From the NCBI RefSeq assembly GCF_963259705.1, contig NC_081849.1, positions 63,970,410 to 64,034,409 on the forward strand: a DNA stretch of 64,000 bases. The letters run 5' to 3'. A program made the translations under genes and the position numbers. The notes below the pieces were generated by a model that searched no databases, was not told the DNA's origin, and worked only from the letters and a program-made list of their open reading frames with translations. The DNA is from Myotis daubentonii. Its lineage: Eukaryota; Chordata; Mammalia; Chiroptera; Vespertilionidae. Each line of letters opens with the position of its first letter. Positions within the stretch are counted from its first letter, which is position 1. This document shows, one piece after another, positions 45,484 through 55,968 of this stretch.

Positions 45484-45785
45484 GCCCTAGCTGGTTTGTC
45501 TCAGTAGATAGAGCATCAGCCTGTGGACTGAAGGGTCCTGGGTTCAATTCTGGTCAAGGGCATGTACCTTGGTTGCAGGCTTGATTCCTGGCCCTGGTCG
45601 GGGTGTGTGCAGGAGGCAATCAATCGATGTCTCTCTCACATCCATTCTCTCTCTCTCTCTCTCTCTCTCCCTCCCTCCCTCCCTCCCTCCCTTCCTCCCT
45701 CCCTCCCTCCGTTCCACTCTCTATAAAAATCAATGGGAAAAAAATGTCCTCAGGTGAGGATTAGCAAAACAAAACAAAAACAGGT
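45484..45785 (+). mobile_element. Ves-family SINE with expanded CT/CCCT tract
   Basis: Plus-oriented. GCCCTAGCTGG start, A-box-like TTGTCTCAGTAG, B-box-like GGTTCAATTCTGG, then a (CT)n(CCCT)n expansion at 45644-45712 and a CTCAGGTGAGGATTAGC tail. Target duplication not resolved because both flanks are A-rich. Confidence 0.85.
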
Positions 45786-47529
45786 TAAAAAAAACAACAA
45801 AACAAAAAGGAATGAGACACAGAAAGAAAAAGAAAAAAGTGTGAGCTCCAGAAGCTTCTGCTACAGAACCCAGCTTGTGGTCTGGGCTAGTGTTAGCTCC
45901 AGTTCACAGTTGTGCTTTATTTAGGCCAAAGCTGGAGTAAACCATTGATTACAATGGGAATAAAACAAAACAGCGCTCTTCGTGTGGGGCCCTTCTTCAC
46001 AGTTTCTCTTGTGAAAGCACGTTGATGGGTTCACTAAGGACCATCATTGTTTGTGGGATGTTGGATTCTGCAATTTGTGTGACTTGGATTTTCAGTGTGT
46101 GAATGATGTTACGTCATTTAATTCTCATGGGTGTGCAGGCTCACTGGGGTTGCCTCTGCTTCATCCCGCAGGTCTGGGTCTGCTCCTCCTGGGACCAAGA
46201 GGCCAACTGGGACATAACCTTCTCAAGCCCCACCACACAAGCTCATGTTAAGCTGCAGCTTGTGTCCTATCTAGCATCCTGTTGGTCAAAGCAATTCACT
46301 TGGCCATGACCGAAGTCAAGGGGTGGGGGAGGTTTACTCCTCCCGTGGAGGTTGGGAGATAAATTACATGCTCTTAATCATACTACTTCTGGCCTTTGCT
46401 GTCTCTACCACATGGCTACGTCTGACCTGCTCTGCAAAGCCCTCTTCCCTGGCTTAAGTGCAGATACCGAAAGATTGCCCTGTTCCCATTGGTATGATGG
46501 GTTTTCATGGTGCTGTGACTGCTGGTGGTCTCCTGGGAGTGAAAATGCTCCCTCCGTTATGTTACAGTGGGAGTGGGGTCCTACAACATTGTTGCTTGAG
46601 CACTGAGTGTTAAGAAATGTATTGAGGACCCCCCCCCCCATTTCCTACACAGGTATGTTGACACCACTGGGGTAGCTGGGTCACGTGGCTCCAGGCGCCA
46701 GGCACCACTGGTGAGCCAGGGTCCCCTCTCATATCTGGATCTCAGGCCTCTTCACTGACTGGCTTGCCCTGCCAGACCCCACCCCACACAGAGTTCTCTC
46801 CTGCGTTCTTTCCATCCTTCCCCACTGTATTTTGGATTTATTTGTGTCAGATGATGAACCAATTCAAACTCTTCCAAACTCTTATCTAGATGTAGTATTA
46901 ACTTCTGTGTTCCCAGTGTTCTGTAGCTGAGTGAGGGCAGACGTCATTTATCTCCGTCAGTTTTATAGGCAGGTAGGAAGTGGAGACCAGAGCATGTGTA
47001 TGCTGTGCCCGATGTCCCCTGCTGCTAACTGGCAGCGCCAGGCCGGAATTGCCTTCTGGTCTCCAGTCCAGGGTTCTTCCCGCCACCCAGGCTACAAGTC
47101 TCTGCACTTCGAGGAGGAATCCTTTTCTTCACTTTCCTGGGGTAATTGTGTCACTTTTGTAAAAGATCTATCACGCTGCAGATGGATTAAACTATAAGGT
47201 AAACATTTCAAAGGAGAGGAACGAAGTTGGAATGTGAGTCTGGTGTCATTGGCGCCTGGCATTATAACCGATGACATAATGACTTCCCATAGCATGGAGC
47301 ACCAGTCACGGAGTGGCTGTAATGGGCAAGGCTCTTAAGTAGTTACAAGTGCGAATCAAGTGGCTGCCCTTCATCAACAAGACTCCAGCATCCCGCTGTT
47401 AACTGGGATGGCCTTCGGATGGTAATTTCTCACCCAGTCACGTCCTCTGTCGCCCTGTGACCTGCCTGTCCAACCCTTTTTCCCCCTACTTCTCTTTACT
47501 TAACTTACCATCCAGCTAAGTTGGAATTC
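45786..47529. other. no gene seen
   Basis: GC-moderate DNA with a C-run near 46629-46639. Overlapping short frames on both strands; none recognised. Confidence 0.4.
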
Positions 47530-47850
47530 CCTCCCCAACCCCTTTCTCTGTCTCCCTGTGTTTGCACACTTCCAATGACTTTCTACTCTAAGATCCAGCT
47601 CAAATGCCACCTCTTCCAGGAAGCCACCCTGCTCTCCCCACAGGAAGTGGCTCCCCTGCTTCCAAACCCCTAATTACTTTCTCTCCCTGCACGTCTCCTG
47701 CAGATGTTATTATAGTAACTGTGCTTGTTTCTCTCTCCTTTGTGCCCATAAAACCTTAAAAGGAGGTTTATCAGACCCTAGCATAATGCCTGGCACATGC
47801 AATCCTCAGTGTAAATGCTGGTTTGAGAAATGACTGAATGAATACAGGAA
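47530..47850 (+). repeat. L2 LINE fragment
   Basis: ATCCAGCTCAAATGCCACC, TCTTCCAGGAAGCCACCC, then TAATGCCTGGCACATGC and GACTGAATGAAT: the 3' end of L2 in the plus direction. Confidence 0.7.
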
Positions 47851-48329
47851 TGAATGTCTTACCTAGCCTGCTGGTTGGGGAGCATTTTGGTGCATCTTTG
47901 AGTCTCCACAGAATTGCAGTCAGTGTCTTGCATGTAGCAGGTGCCCAGTGTGGCTTTGTTGAAAGGAAAAAAAATGAAGTGAAATGTGTGTGGATGAACA
48001 AAGGCATAAAGAATGCATGAATAAAAAAAAAGATTGAATAAGTATCGGGAATACTGAAGAGAAAATTGAGGTGAACACAAGTCTTATTAGACATCAGAGT
48101 TCCTTAAAAAGGATTAATAACATTTGAAATGAATGTGTAACATTCTGGATGTCAGAAGAAATTTTTTGAAATTCTACTCATTCAAAGTATAAGACATGTG
48201 AATGCCTGTTTCCCCCTGGTGATGGTAACACTAAGTTCAGCAAACCAATATTCCATAGTTGGTGCTATTTTTTTAAAAGTAAAACATACCACTATTTTTC
48301 AGTTTCCTACCATTTGTATTATTTAAATA
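47851..48329. other. no gene seen
   Basis: AT-rich single-copy-looking sequence between an L2 and the Helitron. Confidence 0.4.
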
Positions 48330-48664
48330 CTAGAGGCCAGGTGCACGGATTCATGCACTGGTGGGGTCCCTCGGCCTGGCCTGCAGTGATTGGGCCAAAA
48401 CTGGCTCTCCAACATCCCCCAAGGGGTCCCAGATTGCGAGAGGGCAGTTCTTGGGTGATGCACCCCAGAATTGGGCTCCCTCCTCTGGTTCCAGGTGCAT
48501 CACCTGAGAACCGCAACTGCCAAGTCACCGCAGCTCGGCAGCTCCTACGTTGAGCGTCTGCCGCCTGGCGGTCAGTGTGTGTCATAGCTACCGGCCAGTT
48601 GGTTGGCCGGTTGGCTGGTCAGCTGGTTGGCTGGTCACTTAGGCTTTTATATATATATACTAGT
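48330..48664 (-). mobile_element. non-autonomous HeliBat-type Helitron
   Basis: Read on the minus strand it begins TATATATATATAAAAGCC then TAAGTGACCAGCCAACCAGC, and ends with a terminal hairpin (GTGCA loop TGAATCCG TGCAC) followed by CTGGCCTCTAG, the CTAG 3' end of bat Helitrons. It sits between A/T-rich flanks with no target duplication, as rolling-circle elements do. About 335 bp, with no Rep/helicase coding. HeliBat amplification is characteristic of vespertilionid bats, which supports the taxonomic assignment. Confidence 0.85.
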
Positions 48665-48759
48665 AGATGGCATTTAAAAAACGATGAAGTTGGAATCCTG
48701 TATATCTTGAAGCACACCCTGTGAGTTTACACCTGCATTCCGATTCCATCAGGCGCACG

Positions 48760-48774
48760 CCTGCCCCCTGCTGA
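48760..48774 (-). promoter_or_regulatory. CTCF-like motif
   Basis: The minus strand reads TCAGCAGGGGGCAGG, matching 13 of 15 positions of the CTCF core CCASYAGRKGGCRSY. It lies in repeat-free DNA between a Helitron and a SINE. Occupancy is not known. Confidence 0.4.
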
Positions 48775-49036
48775 AAGCCCTTCGAGGGCATCCTGTTATT
48801 TTGCTTCCCACCTCCTGGGTTGGCAGAGAGGTGGGCATCTTCTGTCTCAGTCATTTGTAAACCCCAGAGCCAGCTACACTGCCTGGTCCCTGACAGAAGT
48901 GGGGGCCCAGGACACCTGAGGGCTCAACCTGGTCCTCTCTTAGGTGCAACAGATGGTGGGATGATAACCATATCTCACCTTCTCATAAAATGCTGGTGTC
49001 TTGGAATTTATTCTACAAAATGGATTTTGTAATATT

Positions 49037-49231
49037 TAAAAAAATATTTTTATTGATTTTAGAGACGAAGAGAGAGGGAGAGATATAGAAACATCAATGA
49101 TGAGAGAGAATCATTGATCGGCTGCCTCCTGCATGCCCCATGTTCCCCCCGGCCCCCTCCACCAGAATCGAACCCGGGACCCTTCAGTCCACAGGCCAAC
49201 GCTCTATCCACTGAGCCAAACCAGCCAGGGT
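49037..49231 (-). mobile_element. Ves SINE with 14-bp TSD
   Basis: Reverse-oriented. Identical GATTTTGTAATATT at 49023-49036 and 49232-49245. B-box complement GAATCGAACC. A short deletion and C-rich change lie in the middle (CCCCCCGGCCCCCTCC). Confidence 0.93.
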
Positions 49232-49704
49232 GATTTTGTAATATTGTAATAACACTCCTATCTATACCATTTTTTCAAAATTATTGTTTACAGCTTCTTT
49301 AATTCTCTATGAAGAGGATGAGTCTGCAGAGATTTTTATTTTACAAAGAACCATTATTAAGCGAAGATTTCTCTGTAAGTTACTGGCATCCGGATGAGAT
49401 GGCTCCCACTGCACAACCCCGACCCGGTACCCCTCTGTTCTGTTGAGAGCGCCTTTTTGTGTGAGTTGCCACTGCTTTGCACTACAGGGTCGGAATGTTC
49501 GTCCTCACATTGTAACTGTGCCATCCCTGCCTGAGCCTCATTGGAGTTCCAAAGTGGAATGACCCGGCTCCTCAAGATTTTTGTTCATCAGGCCCACACA
49601 GGTAAGCAAGGTCTTGGCATGAAAAAATAAACCTACTGCGTAAAAATCCGTGAAGAGGTGAGACTGGGAGAAAAGGCATACTTTTTTTTTTTTTTTTGAG
49701 GGGG

Positions 49705-49929
49705 TGTTTTTTTAAAATATATTTTATTGATTTTTTTACAGAGAGGAAGGGAGAGGGGTAGAGAGTTAGAAACATCGATCAGAGAGAAACATCAATCAGC
49801 TGCCTCCTGCACATCCCCTACTGGGGATGTGCCCACAACCAAGGTACATGCCCTTGACCGGAATCGAACCTGGGACCCTTCAGTCCGCAGGCCGACGCTC
49901 TATCCACGGAGCCAAACCGGTTACAGCAG
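49705..49929 (-). mobile_element. Ves SINE
   Basis: Reverse-oriented, well preserved: ACAGAGAGGAAGGGAGAGG body, B-box complement GGAATCGAACC, and A-box complement CCACGGAGCCA with one change. A T-run (49682-49697) precedes it. It abuts the left arm of the inverted repeat at 49931 directly. Confidence 0.9.
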
Positions 49930-49930
49930 G

Positions 49931-50072
49931 GAATCTTTTTAAAATCCTGATTTCTGGGCCTCATCCTCCGGAAATTCTGTTTCTTTGTTACTAATGTTGT
50001 GGCCCCACCCCATAACAAAGAAACAGAATTTCCGGAGGATGAGGCCCAGAAATCAGGATTTTACAAAGATTC
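49931..50072. repeat. near-perfect inverted repeat, 60-bp arms, 22-bp loop
   Basis: Left arm 49931-49990 and right arm 50013-50072 are reverse complements at 59 of 60 positions (the single mismatch is the T at 49939 against the G at 50064). The spacer 49991-50012 is 22 bp. The transcript of either strand would fold into a long, almost perfect hairpin. The right arm plus its right flank is MER5A sequence; the left arm is an inverted copy of part of it, so the structure arose by inverted duplication rather than from the element's own short terminal repeats. Confidence 0.97.
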
Positions 50073-50116
50073 CCAGGTGATTCTAATGTGCAGCCAAGGT
50101 TCAGAACCACTGCCTT
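50001..50116 (+). repeat. MER5A hAT MITE, right half
   Basis: GGCCCCACCCCA, then GGATGAGGCCCAGAAATC, AAGATTCCCAGGTGATTC and a closing GTTCAGAACCACTG match the right half of MER5A in the plus direction. The left half is missing; in its place stands the inverted copy at 49931-49990. Confidence 0.8.
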
Positions 50117-51629
50117 AGAGCCTCTCATAAAAACTTGATTCTCCTGCAGGAAGATGGAAATTAGAATGAAAAAATTCGAAATAAAGTATGTAACTTGGAA
50201 AGATCCTATGTTGCATAGAAGAAACAGAAGCACAAATCAACCACGAGTGTAGAGCAGCCTTTTAAAATCTGTGCCACCCCCAGGCCCCCAAGCAGCAGCC
50301 AGCCTTCCTGCAAGCTCAGCGGCCTCACTGCGCTGCCCTGCTGCCCAATGCCACACACCCAGCCTCAACCTGCCACCCAGGGGCCCTTTACCGGGCATCC
50401 CACCGCCACCTCCAGGAGGACAGCCTAGGGGAGGGGCGGTGGTAATTACCAGCACTGGATTCTCTTATTTTATCTGAATTATTGACAATGGAAGGAAGCA
50501 GTTTGGAGGGGAGGGGCATTAGGGAGTGTGCTCGAACCACCCGCATTGATTCTACCCAGAGCTAGAAGAGCAGACCTATTAAGAAAAATCACTTCCTTTT
50601 CTTCCTCTCTTTCCTTTCCACCCGCCCCCCCCCCGCCCCCACAAGTCTTAGAAATAAATCAATAATGCAAAGAGAAGCTCTAGGCGCTGCGGAAATGGGG
50701 GTGGGGGGAGGCAGGGCGGCTGGTGGCCTGGCCTTGGCGGGAGCTAGTTCCTGGCATCGCAGGTGAGTGCTGGCCGGAGCTCTCAGCGGTTCCGTCCTCC
50801 CTCCCCCGCTCTCATCTTGCGCGTCGTTGCATAATGAACAGTTGCATAATGAACGGCACGTATGGATTTAAATCCCATTTAGAGGATGTGCAGTTACGGG
50901 ACCTGTAATCAGGAGAGTTGGGTTTTAATCCCAGCGGTGCCATTTCCTTATGGTTTTTTAAAATTTTGCGATTTATAGCTCTCCAACTTCCAAATGAGCG
51001 CGTGGATGGTTGGCCGAGGCCGAAGTGAGGCACGAGGGGCCTTTGGGGGTAAAACAGAATAGAAGTGGCCTGAAGGAAGCCGACGGGCTGTCACAGTCGG
51101 GGAGGGGGCTGCGGTTGATTGGTGCTTCTGTTTCTTCTTTGCAACGTAGGAGTTTTCCAAGTTGATAGTGTAAGATACTTTATTCATTTCGCCACTGTTT
51201 GTTGTTCTGGTGTATGAATACTCAGACTTATATATCCATTTTCTTGTGGATGACCAAATGGAGACGTCTGGAGGTCTCCATGTCTTTGTTGTTGCGATTA
51301 CAAACCACGCTGCCATGAATTCTAATCTAATCTAGTCTTTCTGTGCACGGGTCTAAAGCTCTTCATTGGATTTGCCTGAGAGTGGCACTGTTAGCTTATA
51401 GGGAACCAGCATTTCGACTTTATTAGATTGTAGTGGTTGTCCAAGCTACACTCCCAACAGCAATGTTTAAGAAGGAACTCAAGAATTCGAATCACCTGTG
51501 AGCTCTCAAATATCTGAGTTAAGAGGAAAGAGACTGCACGGTTAGGAGTCCACAGATGATGGTTATGGTGGTAGAGGATATGATGAGGCCAGTAAACCCT
51601 GCTAGCATGGTTACTAGGACACGTCAAAC
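50117..51629. other. no gene seen; GC-rich patches
   Basis: 50250-50470 and 50690-50830 are GC-rich but CpG-poor to moderate. A C-run is near 50628-50640. A 15-bp tandem duplication lies at 50826-50855. 50850-51330 is repeat-free. Reading frames are unrecognised. Confidence 0.35.
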
Positions 51630-51800
51630 ATATGGACTCATTCCATCTTTACAATGAACATGTATGTACTCTTATCCTCAGTGATAGGTAAAGAAACGCA
51701 GGCAGAGAGAGGTTCAATAACTTGCCCAAGTTATGGCTGGTGAAGGTAGGATCTCGAATTCAAACCATTGCTCTGAACCCCATGCCTCATTCTGGTCATT
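51630..51800 (-). repeat. MIR SINE fragment
   Basis: Complement of MIR: CTTATCCTCAGTGATAGG, GAGAGAGGTTCAATAACTTG, CCCAAGTTATGGCTGG, TCGAATTCAAACC. Confidence 0.65.
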
Positions 51801-53529
51801 AGCCTATGAGTTCTCTCTTAATGAGTCAGAAATAAGTGCAGCTTTGAGATTGACCAGTGGTTGACTACCCTGCCATTGGCGGGGGGTTGGGGGGGGTGGG
51901 GGGGTGAGGAGAGCTTTCCAACAATACTCCTTATGGCACACATCTTTTCTCAGTTCTCGTCACCGAGAGGTTTAACTGTGTTTAGACTTCATCAGAATTT
52001 GATTGTTAAGAAGAGAAAAGCATTCTCTCTTAGGTAGCATGGAATTTGGATGCCCTCTTTGGCTAATGTAAGAAAAGATAGGAGGAGACCTTTAATGAAC
52101 ACACCCCAAATACTAACCTAACGTAGCCTCCCTGAAGTCAGTGCTATGGTTATTGGCACTTGACTAGACAAAAAGAGAAATAATTGTTCCCACTGGCCCA
52201 TCCGCAGGAGCGTGATGGTAGGTACCGTAGTTTGCATGGCAAAATGACGGTGGAGGATATTGACTATATCAAAAGCAGCTCAAAATGGCTAAAATATGAC
52301 ATAATAATACTGTCATAAGGCATACAGGCATTGCTATTTTTTGTCACGAAAACATCAGCAGAAATGATGAACCATACATCAATTCATACCTCAGGATCAA
52401 TAAAGCTATATTTTTTGGTCCAAATTATTCAGATTCGTCTTTTACATGGTATCCTCAATCCTTAACTTTCTACTTCCCTCTGTGTGTACACAGACATTTG
52501 AAAAGGGTAGAAAAGTGGCGTCACTACAATTTAATACTTGGAATCTTTCTTTATGATGTGTCTTTAAAAGTATACACATTTTCAAAGATGATTAATAGCA
52601 TTGTTCTCAAGATAGTAATTTCTTTTTTTGTTTGTTTGTTCAAAATAGGGATGTTCGTATGAAAACACAATGCAAAGGCCAAATCATTAAGCTCTTCCTA
52701 AGTCAAAGTAGGCATAGATCATAGTGAAATATGTCATTTTAATGTTGAAAAATAAAAAAGAGAGTCTTTAAAGATTTGGCCCATGGAGTAAATTTCAAAA
52801 TGGGAAACAACACTGGTCCTGTAATGAGATGTAAATCATGCCACCGACATTTATCTTCCCTCAGTGAGTCCATTCCCTGTAGCTGCATAGAGAATAAAAG
52901 AAAATATTGAAACTGAGAGTAATAAAGTGAATCCAGCAGGCTCCACATGTGTGAATGGCGATTCCTTCATAAAATAAGAGTAACTGGCAGGCCTATGTAA
53001 GACATGGTCCCCTTTTTGGAAAATAACCCAGACTTTTTGACTTTTACCAATATGTTTACTGTCTTTAATCTCACCAGTGAGAGGATCACTGGGCTATGGA
53101 CAGACCCCTTTCCAAAGGCAACTATCTTGGGGAGTGTTGAGAAGCAATAGGCCATTCATATGTGAGTATGAATTGGATCAATCAGATGTGTTTCCTTTTG
53201 ACAGCCAGCTGGGAGGGTCTATGTTGAGGTATTCAGAGTTCTGAATTTGGGGGCTGAAATAATTGGGAAGAGGGAGGTGCTGAGGGATGAGTGAGGCACA
53301 GAGGTGAGGGGTTTAGGGCAGCCGTGAAGTTGGAGAGCACATGGGGAGAGACGTGAACATTGTTGAGAAGGCGGTGAAGAAAGCGAGCTGGGAAGACAAA
53401 TTTGGCTTCCTTGAAAAATGTGCCTGCGTCCTATGATTACCTGAAGCTAGGCCACTGGTATTACTCTTCTTAGCATTAAATCAGTTTTGGTGAGCTAATT
53501 TGATAAACTACAATTTGAATTTTGTTTTT
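51801..53529. other. no gene seen; G-run tract
   Basis: 51876-51910 is a G-rich tract with several runs of six or more G (G-quadruplex-capable). The remainder is AT-rich, single-copy-looking and without a recognised exon. Confidence 0.4.
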
Positions 53530-53962
53530 ATAAAAAAATGCATTGAGAATGCAGTGGATTGAATGATTGGCTTCAGTTCTTCACCCTCCTGCTTTAGCCT
53601 CTGTGGATAGACTATATTTTCCTACCCTTTGATTTTGGACTGGTCCTTGAAACTTGTTTTGGCCAGCCTTACGGGCAAAAGTGTGCCAATTCTGACCCGA
53701 GGCCTTAAGAGGCTTTGCTTTCCGCTTGCCTCTTGTGCCCTTTTGTGTTTCTCCTCTCTCTATGAGATGAGCTTTCCACAGACAGCTATAATCCTTTAGC
53801 TGACCTGCAACTTGAAGCAGAGCCATGGAACTGAGTAGCAGCTTAAATGAGCTGATCCTCAGCTGACCTGCAGCCATGAGAATAAATGAACGTTGTTTAA
53901 AGTCACTGAGTTTTGGGATAGTTTGTTCCACAGCATCTTTGTGGCATAGCTAACTGATACAC
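53530..53962 (+). repeat. MLT1-type ERVL-MaLR LTR
   Basis: Solo LTR of an ancient mammalian MaLR endogenous retrovirus-like element: TTTGGACTGGTCCTTG region, GCTGATCCTCAGCTGACC, then GAATAAATGAACGTTG, AAGTCACTGAGTTTTGGG and a close at AACTGATACA. No internal coding sequence is adjacent. Confidence 0.7.
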
Positions 53963-54416
53963 AGAGTTCTAATGAGCCTTCTTACAAGTGAACTCTTAGG
54001 ATATAACCCATTAGTAAATTGGGATTTTCCCCATATTGTAACAAGATCATCATTCTCTTTTTAATGAGAATTTTGTTTACTTTTTATTTAGTTACAGCCA
54101 AGTGATAGAACAAGAACACAGTTTGTTACCTGATAAGACAAACATTAACAGAGTAGGCCTTGTACCTGTAGATGAGCCCCAATAGCTGCTGGGTATAGCA
54201 GTGGCTTTCAGGCAACAAGTAAAATTCGAGAGCCTTTCATAAAGGCTGCTTTGGAGTGGGAGTCCCCTCTCTCCCACCTTCACCTAGTTTCAGCTGTAGT
54301 AGAATAAATGTTATTTGTTTTGCACACTGGGCTTCTTTGTAAGATTTTTTCTAAATAAAAGGCTAAAATAAGTTTGAACTCCTCCCGTAAGTTCCTCACT
54401 TTCTTTGAAACTCATG

Positions 54417-54570
54417 ATTTTTCACACCTGTACATGCTGTTCCTCTGTCCAGACTGCTCTGGGCAGTCGGCTCCCTCTCTCTCTGTTTCTCTGTAGAAAG
54501 CTTTTATTCATTCTTCATGGTGATTTCAAAATATGTCCTTGAGTTCTCTGATACTTCTTTCTTTAAAGGA
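54417..54570 (+). repeat. L2 LINE fragment
   Basis: CACACCTGTACATGCTGTTC, CTCTGTCCAGACTGCTCTGG: the L2 3' region. Confidence 0.5.
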
Positions 54571-54575
54571 TGGGG

Positions 54576-54645
54576 TCCGCCTGGCCGGTGTGGCTCAGTG
54601 GTTGAGCATCAACCTATGAACTAGGAGGTCACGGTTCGATTCCTG
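54576..54645 (+). mobile_element. Ves SINE head only (3' part missing)
   Basis: GCCTGGCCGGTGTGGCTCAGTGG and GGTTCGATTCCTG (A and B boxes both exact) and then nothing of the body or tail. L1-driven copies normally lose the 5' end, so a head-only fragment implies later deletion or an unusual origin. It abuts an MLT1 LTR fragment. Confidence 0.8.
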
Positions 54646-54929
54646 GTGTGTGTAGTCCAAGCTAGGATCTCTCTGTCTCTTTCTCAGTTTAGTTATTCTT
54701 GGGAAAGCCAGCTGACATTTCATGAGGACACTCCAACAGCCCCAGGGAGAAGCCCACTGAGGTGAACTGAGTGAGGCCTCCTTCCAACAGCCACATGAGT
54801 GAACTTGATTGTAACCTCAAGATGAACCTAAAGCTAGCTCTCACATCCTTGACTCAGAGAGAAAAAATATTTATTTTAAGCAGCTATGTTTTGGGTAATT
54901 GGTTATGCAGCAATCTATAGCTAATACAA
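54646..54929 (+). repeat. MLT1-type ERVL-MaLR LTR
   Basis: GAAGCCCACTGAGG, CTCCTTCCAACAGCCACATG, GCAGCTATGTTTTGGGTAATT and a close at AGCTAATACAA are MLT1 landmarks. Likely a solo LTR, 5' part damaged. Confidence 0.7.
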
Positions 54930-55724
54930 TACCCCAGTTAAAAGATTCTTTTCTATGACACTCTCCTGAGATACCTGAGTGTTAACAACTTTCTTTTTTC
55001 TCATAGCCTTTAGAATATACCTCATTTGCAAAATTTATTTCATCACATTATCTATTTTTATATCTGTCTTCTGCATTAGGCGATAAGGTATTTGTATTCT
55101 TAGATGCCTGGCATAGTTCCCAGCATCTTACCAGGTATATATTGGATAAGGAATTAAAAAATAGCTACAGCCCCAATCTGAAAAAAAAAAAAATCAATCA
55201 GAGAATAAGACAAAGGGTAAAAAACTTAATTTCTATCTTTCCCACAGCAGTTCTCAGATTTGGCCAGATAAATAAACAGAAAACTCTCAAATAGAGTCAA
55301 TATTGTATTTTTTTCACAACATATGAGCATATAAAGCAGTTCTCTGTGTTCTTGTCTTAGCAAATGATAGGCATTGCTGCTGAGGTGATGTGTCTAGAAT
55401 CACAAGTTCTGTAAATGACCAGGATCAGTGTTTTGAGTAGGTTTATAGGTGAACAAGTTGGAAATCTATCACTGTTCAAAATAAGCCCTGGAATTATGGC
55501 TTTGACCAAGAGTAAATAGGAGGTATTTCATTTACCTCGGTACAGGTGCTGTTTTTGTTTGTTTGTTGTCATTTTTTTTAGATGCCAGAGCTATATAGTC
55601 AAATAAAAAATGGTTAAGGTGGTTTCTGGTTAATTCCATGTGGACCCAGTGATTCGAAATCAGAGTCTTCTGGGTATGCAGACTACATTGGCCCTGAACA
55701 ATTAGGTTTTTAAAATTGAGATTT
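54930..55724. other. no gene seen
   Basis: AT-rich single-copy-looking DNA. Confidence 0.4.
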
Positions 55725-55968
55725 AAAATCACCTGAGGATATTTTTCCATTGATTTTTAGAGAGAGTGGAAGGGAAGGGGAGAGACAGTAAGAGAGAAAC
55801 ATCTATGTGAAAAACACACATGGATTAGTTGCCTATCACAAGCACCCTGACCAGGGCCAGAGATTGAGCCTACAACCAAGGTATGTGCCCTTGACCAGAA
55901 TTGAACCTGGGACCCTTCAGTCCTCAGGCCGAACGAAGCTCTATCCACTGAGCCAAACCGGCTATGGC
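55725..55968 (-). mobile_element. Ves-family SINE, older variant
   Basis: Reverse-oriented, of the CACCTGAGGATATTTTTCC variant. Head CCACTGAGCCA intact. The B-box complement reads GAATTGAACC. A small insertion (GAACGAAG) lies between them. Target duplication unclear. Confidence 0.85.

Noticed and set aside
53530..54929. A complete MaLR provirus between the two MLT1 LTRs
   Set aside because: The sequence between them is L2, single-copy DNA and a SINE head, not retroviral internal sequence, and the LTRs differ greatly; they are separate solo LTRs.
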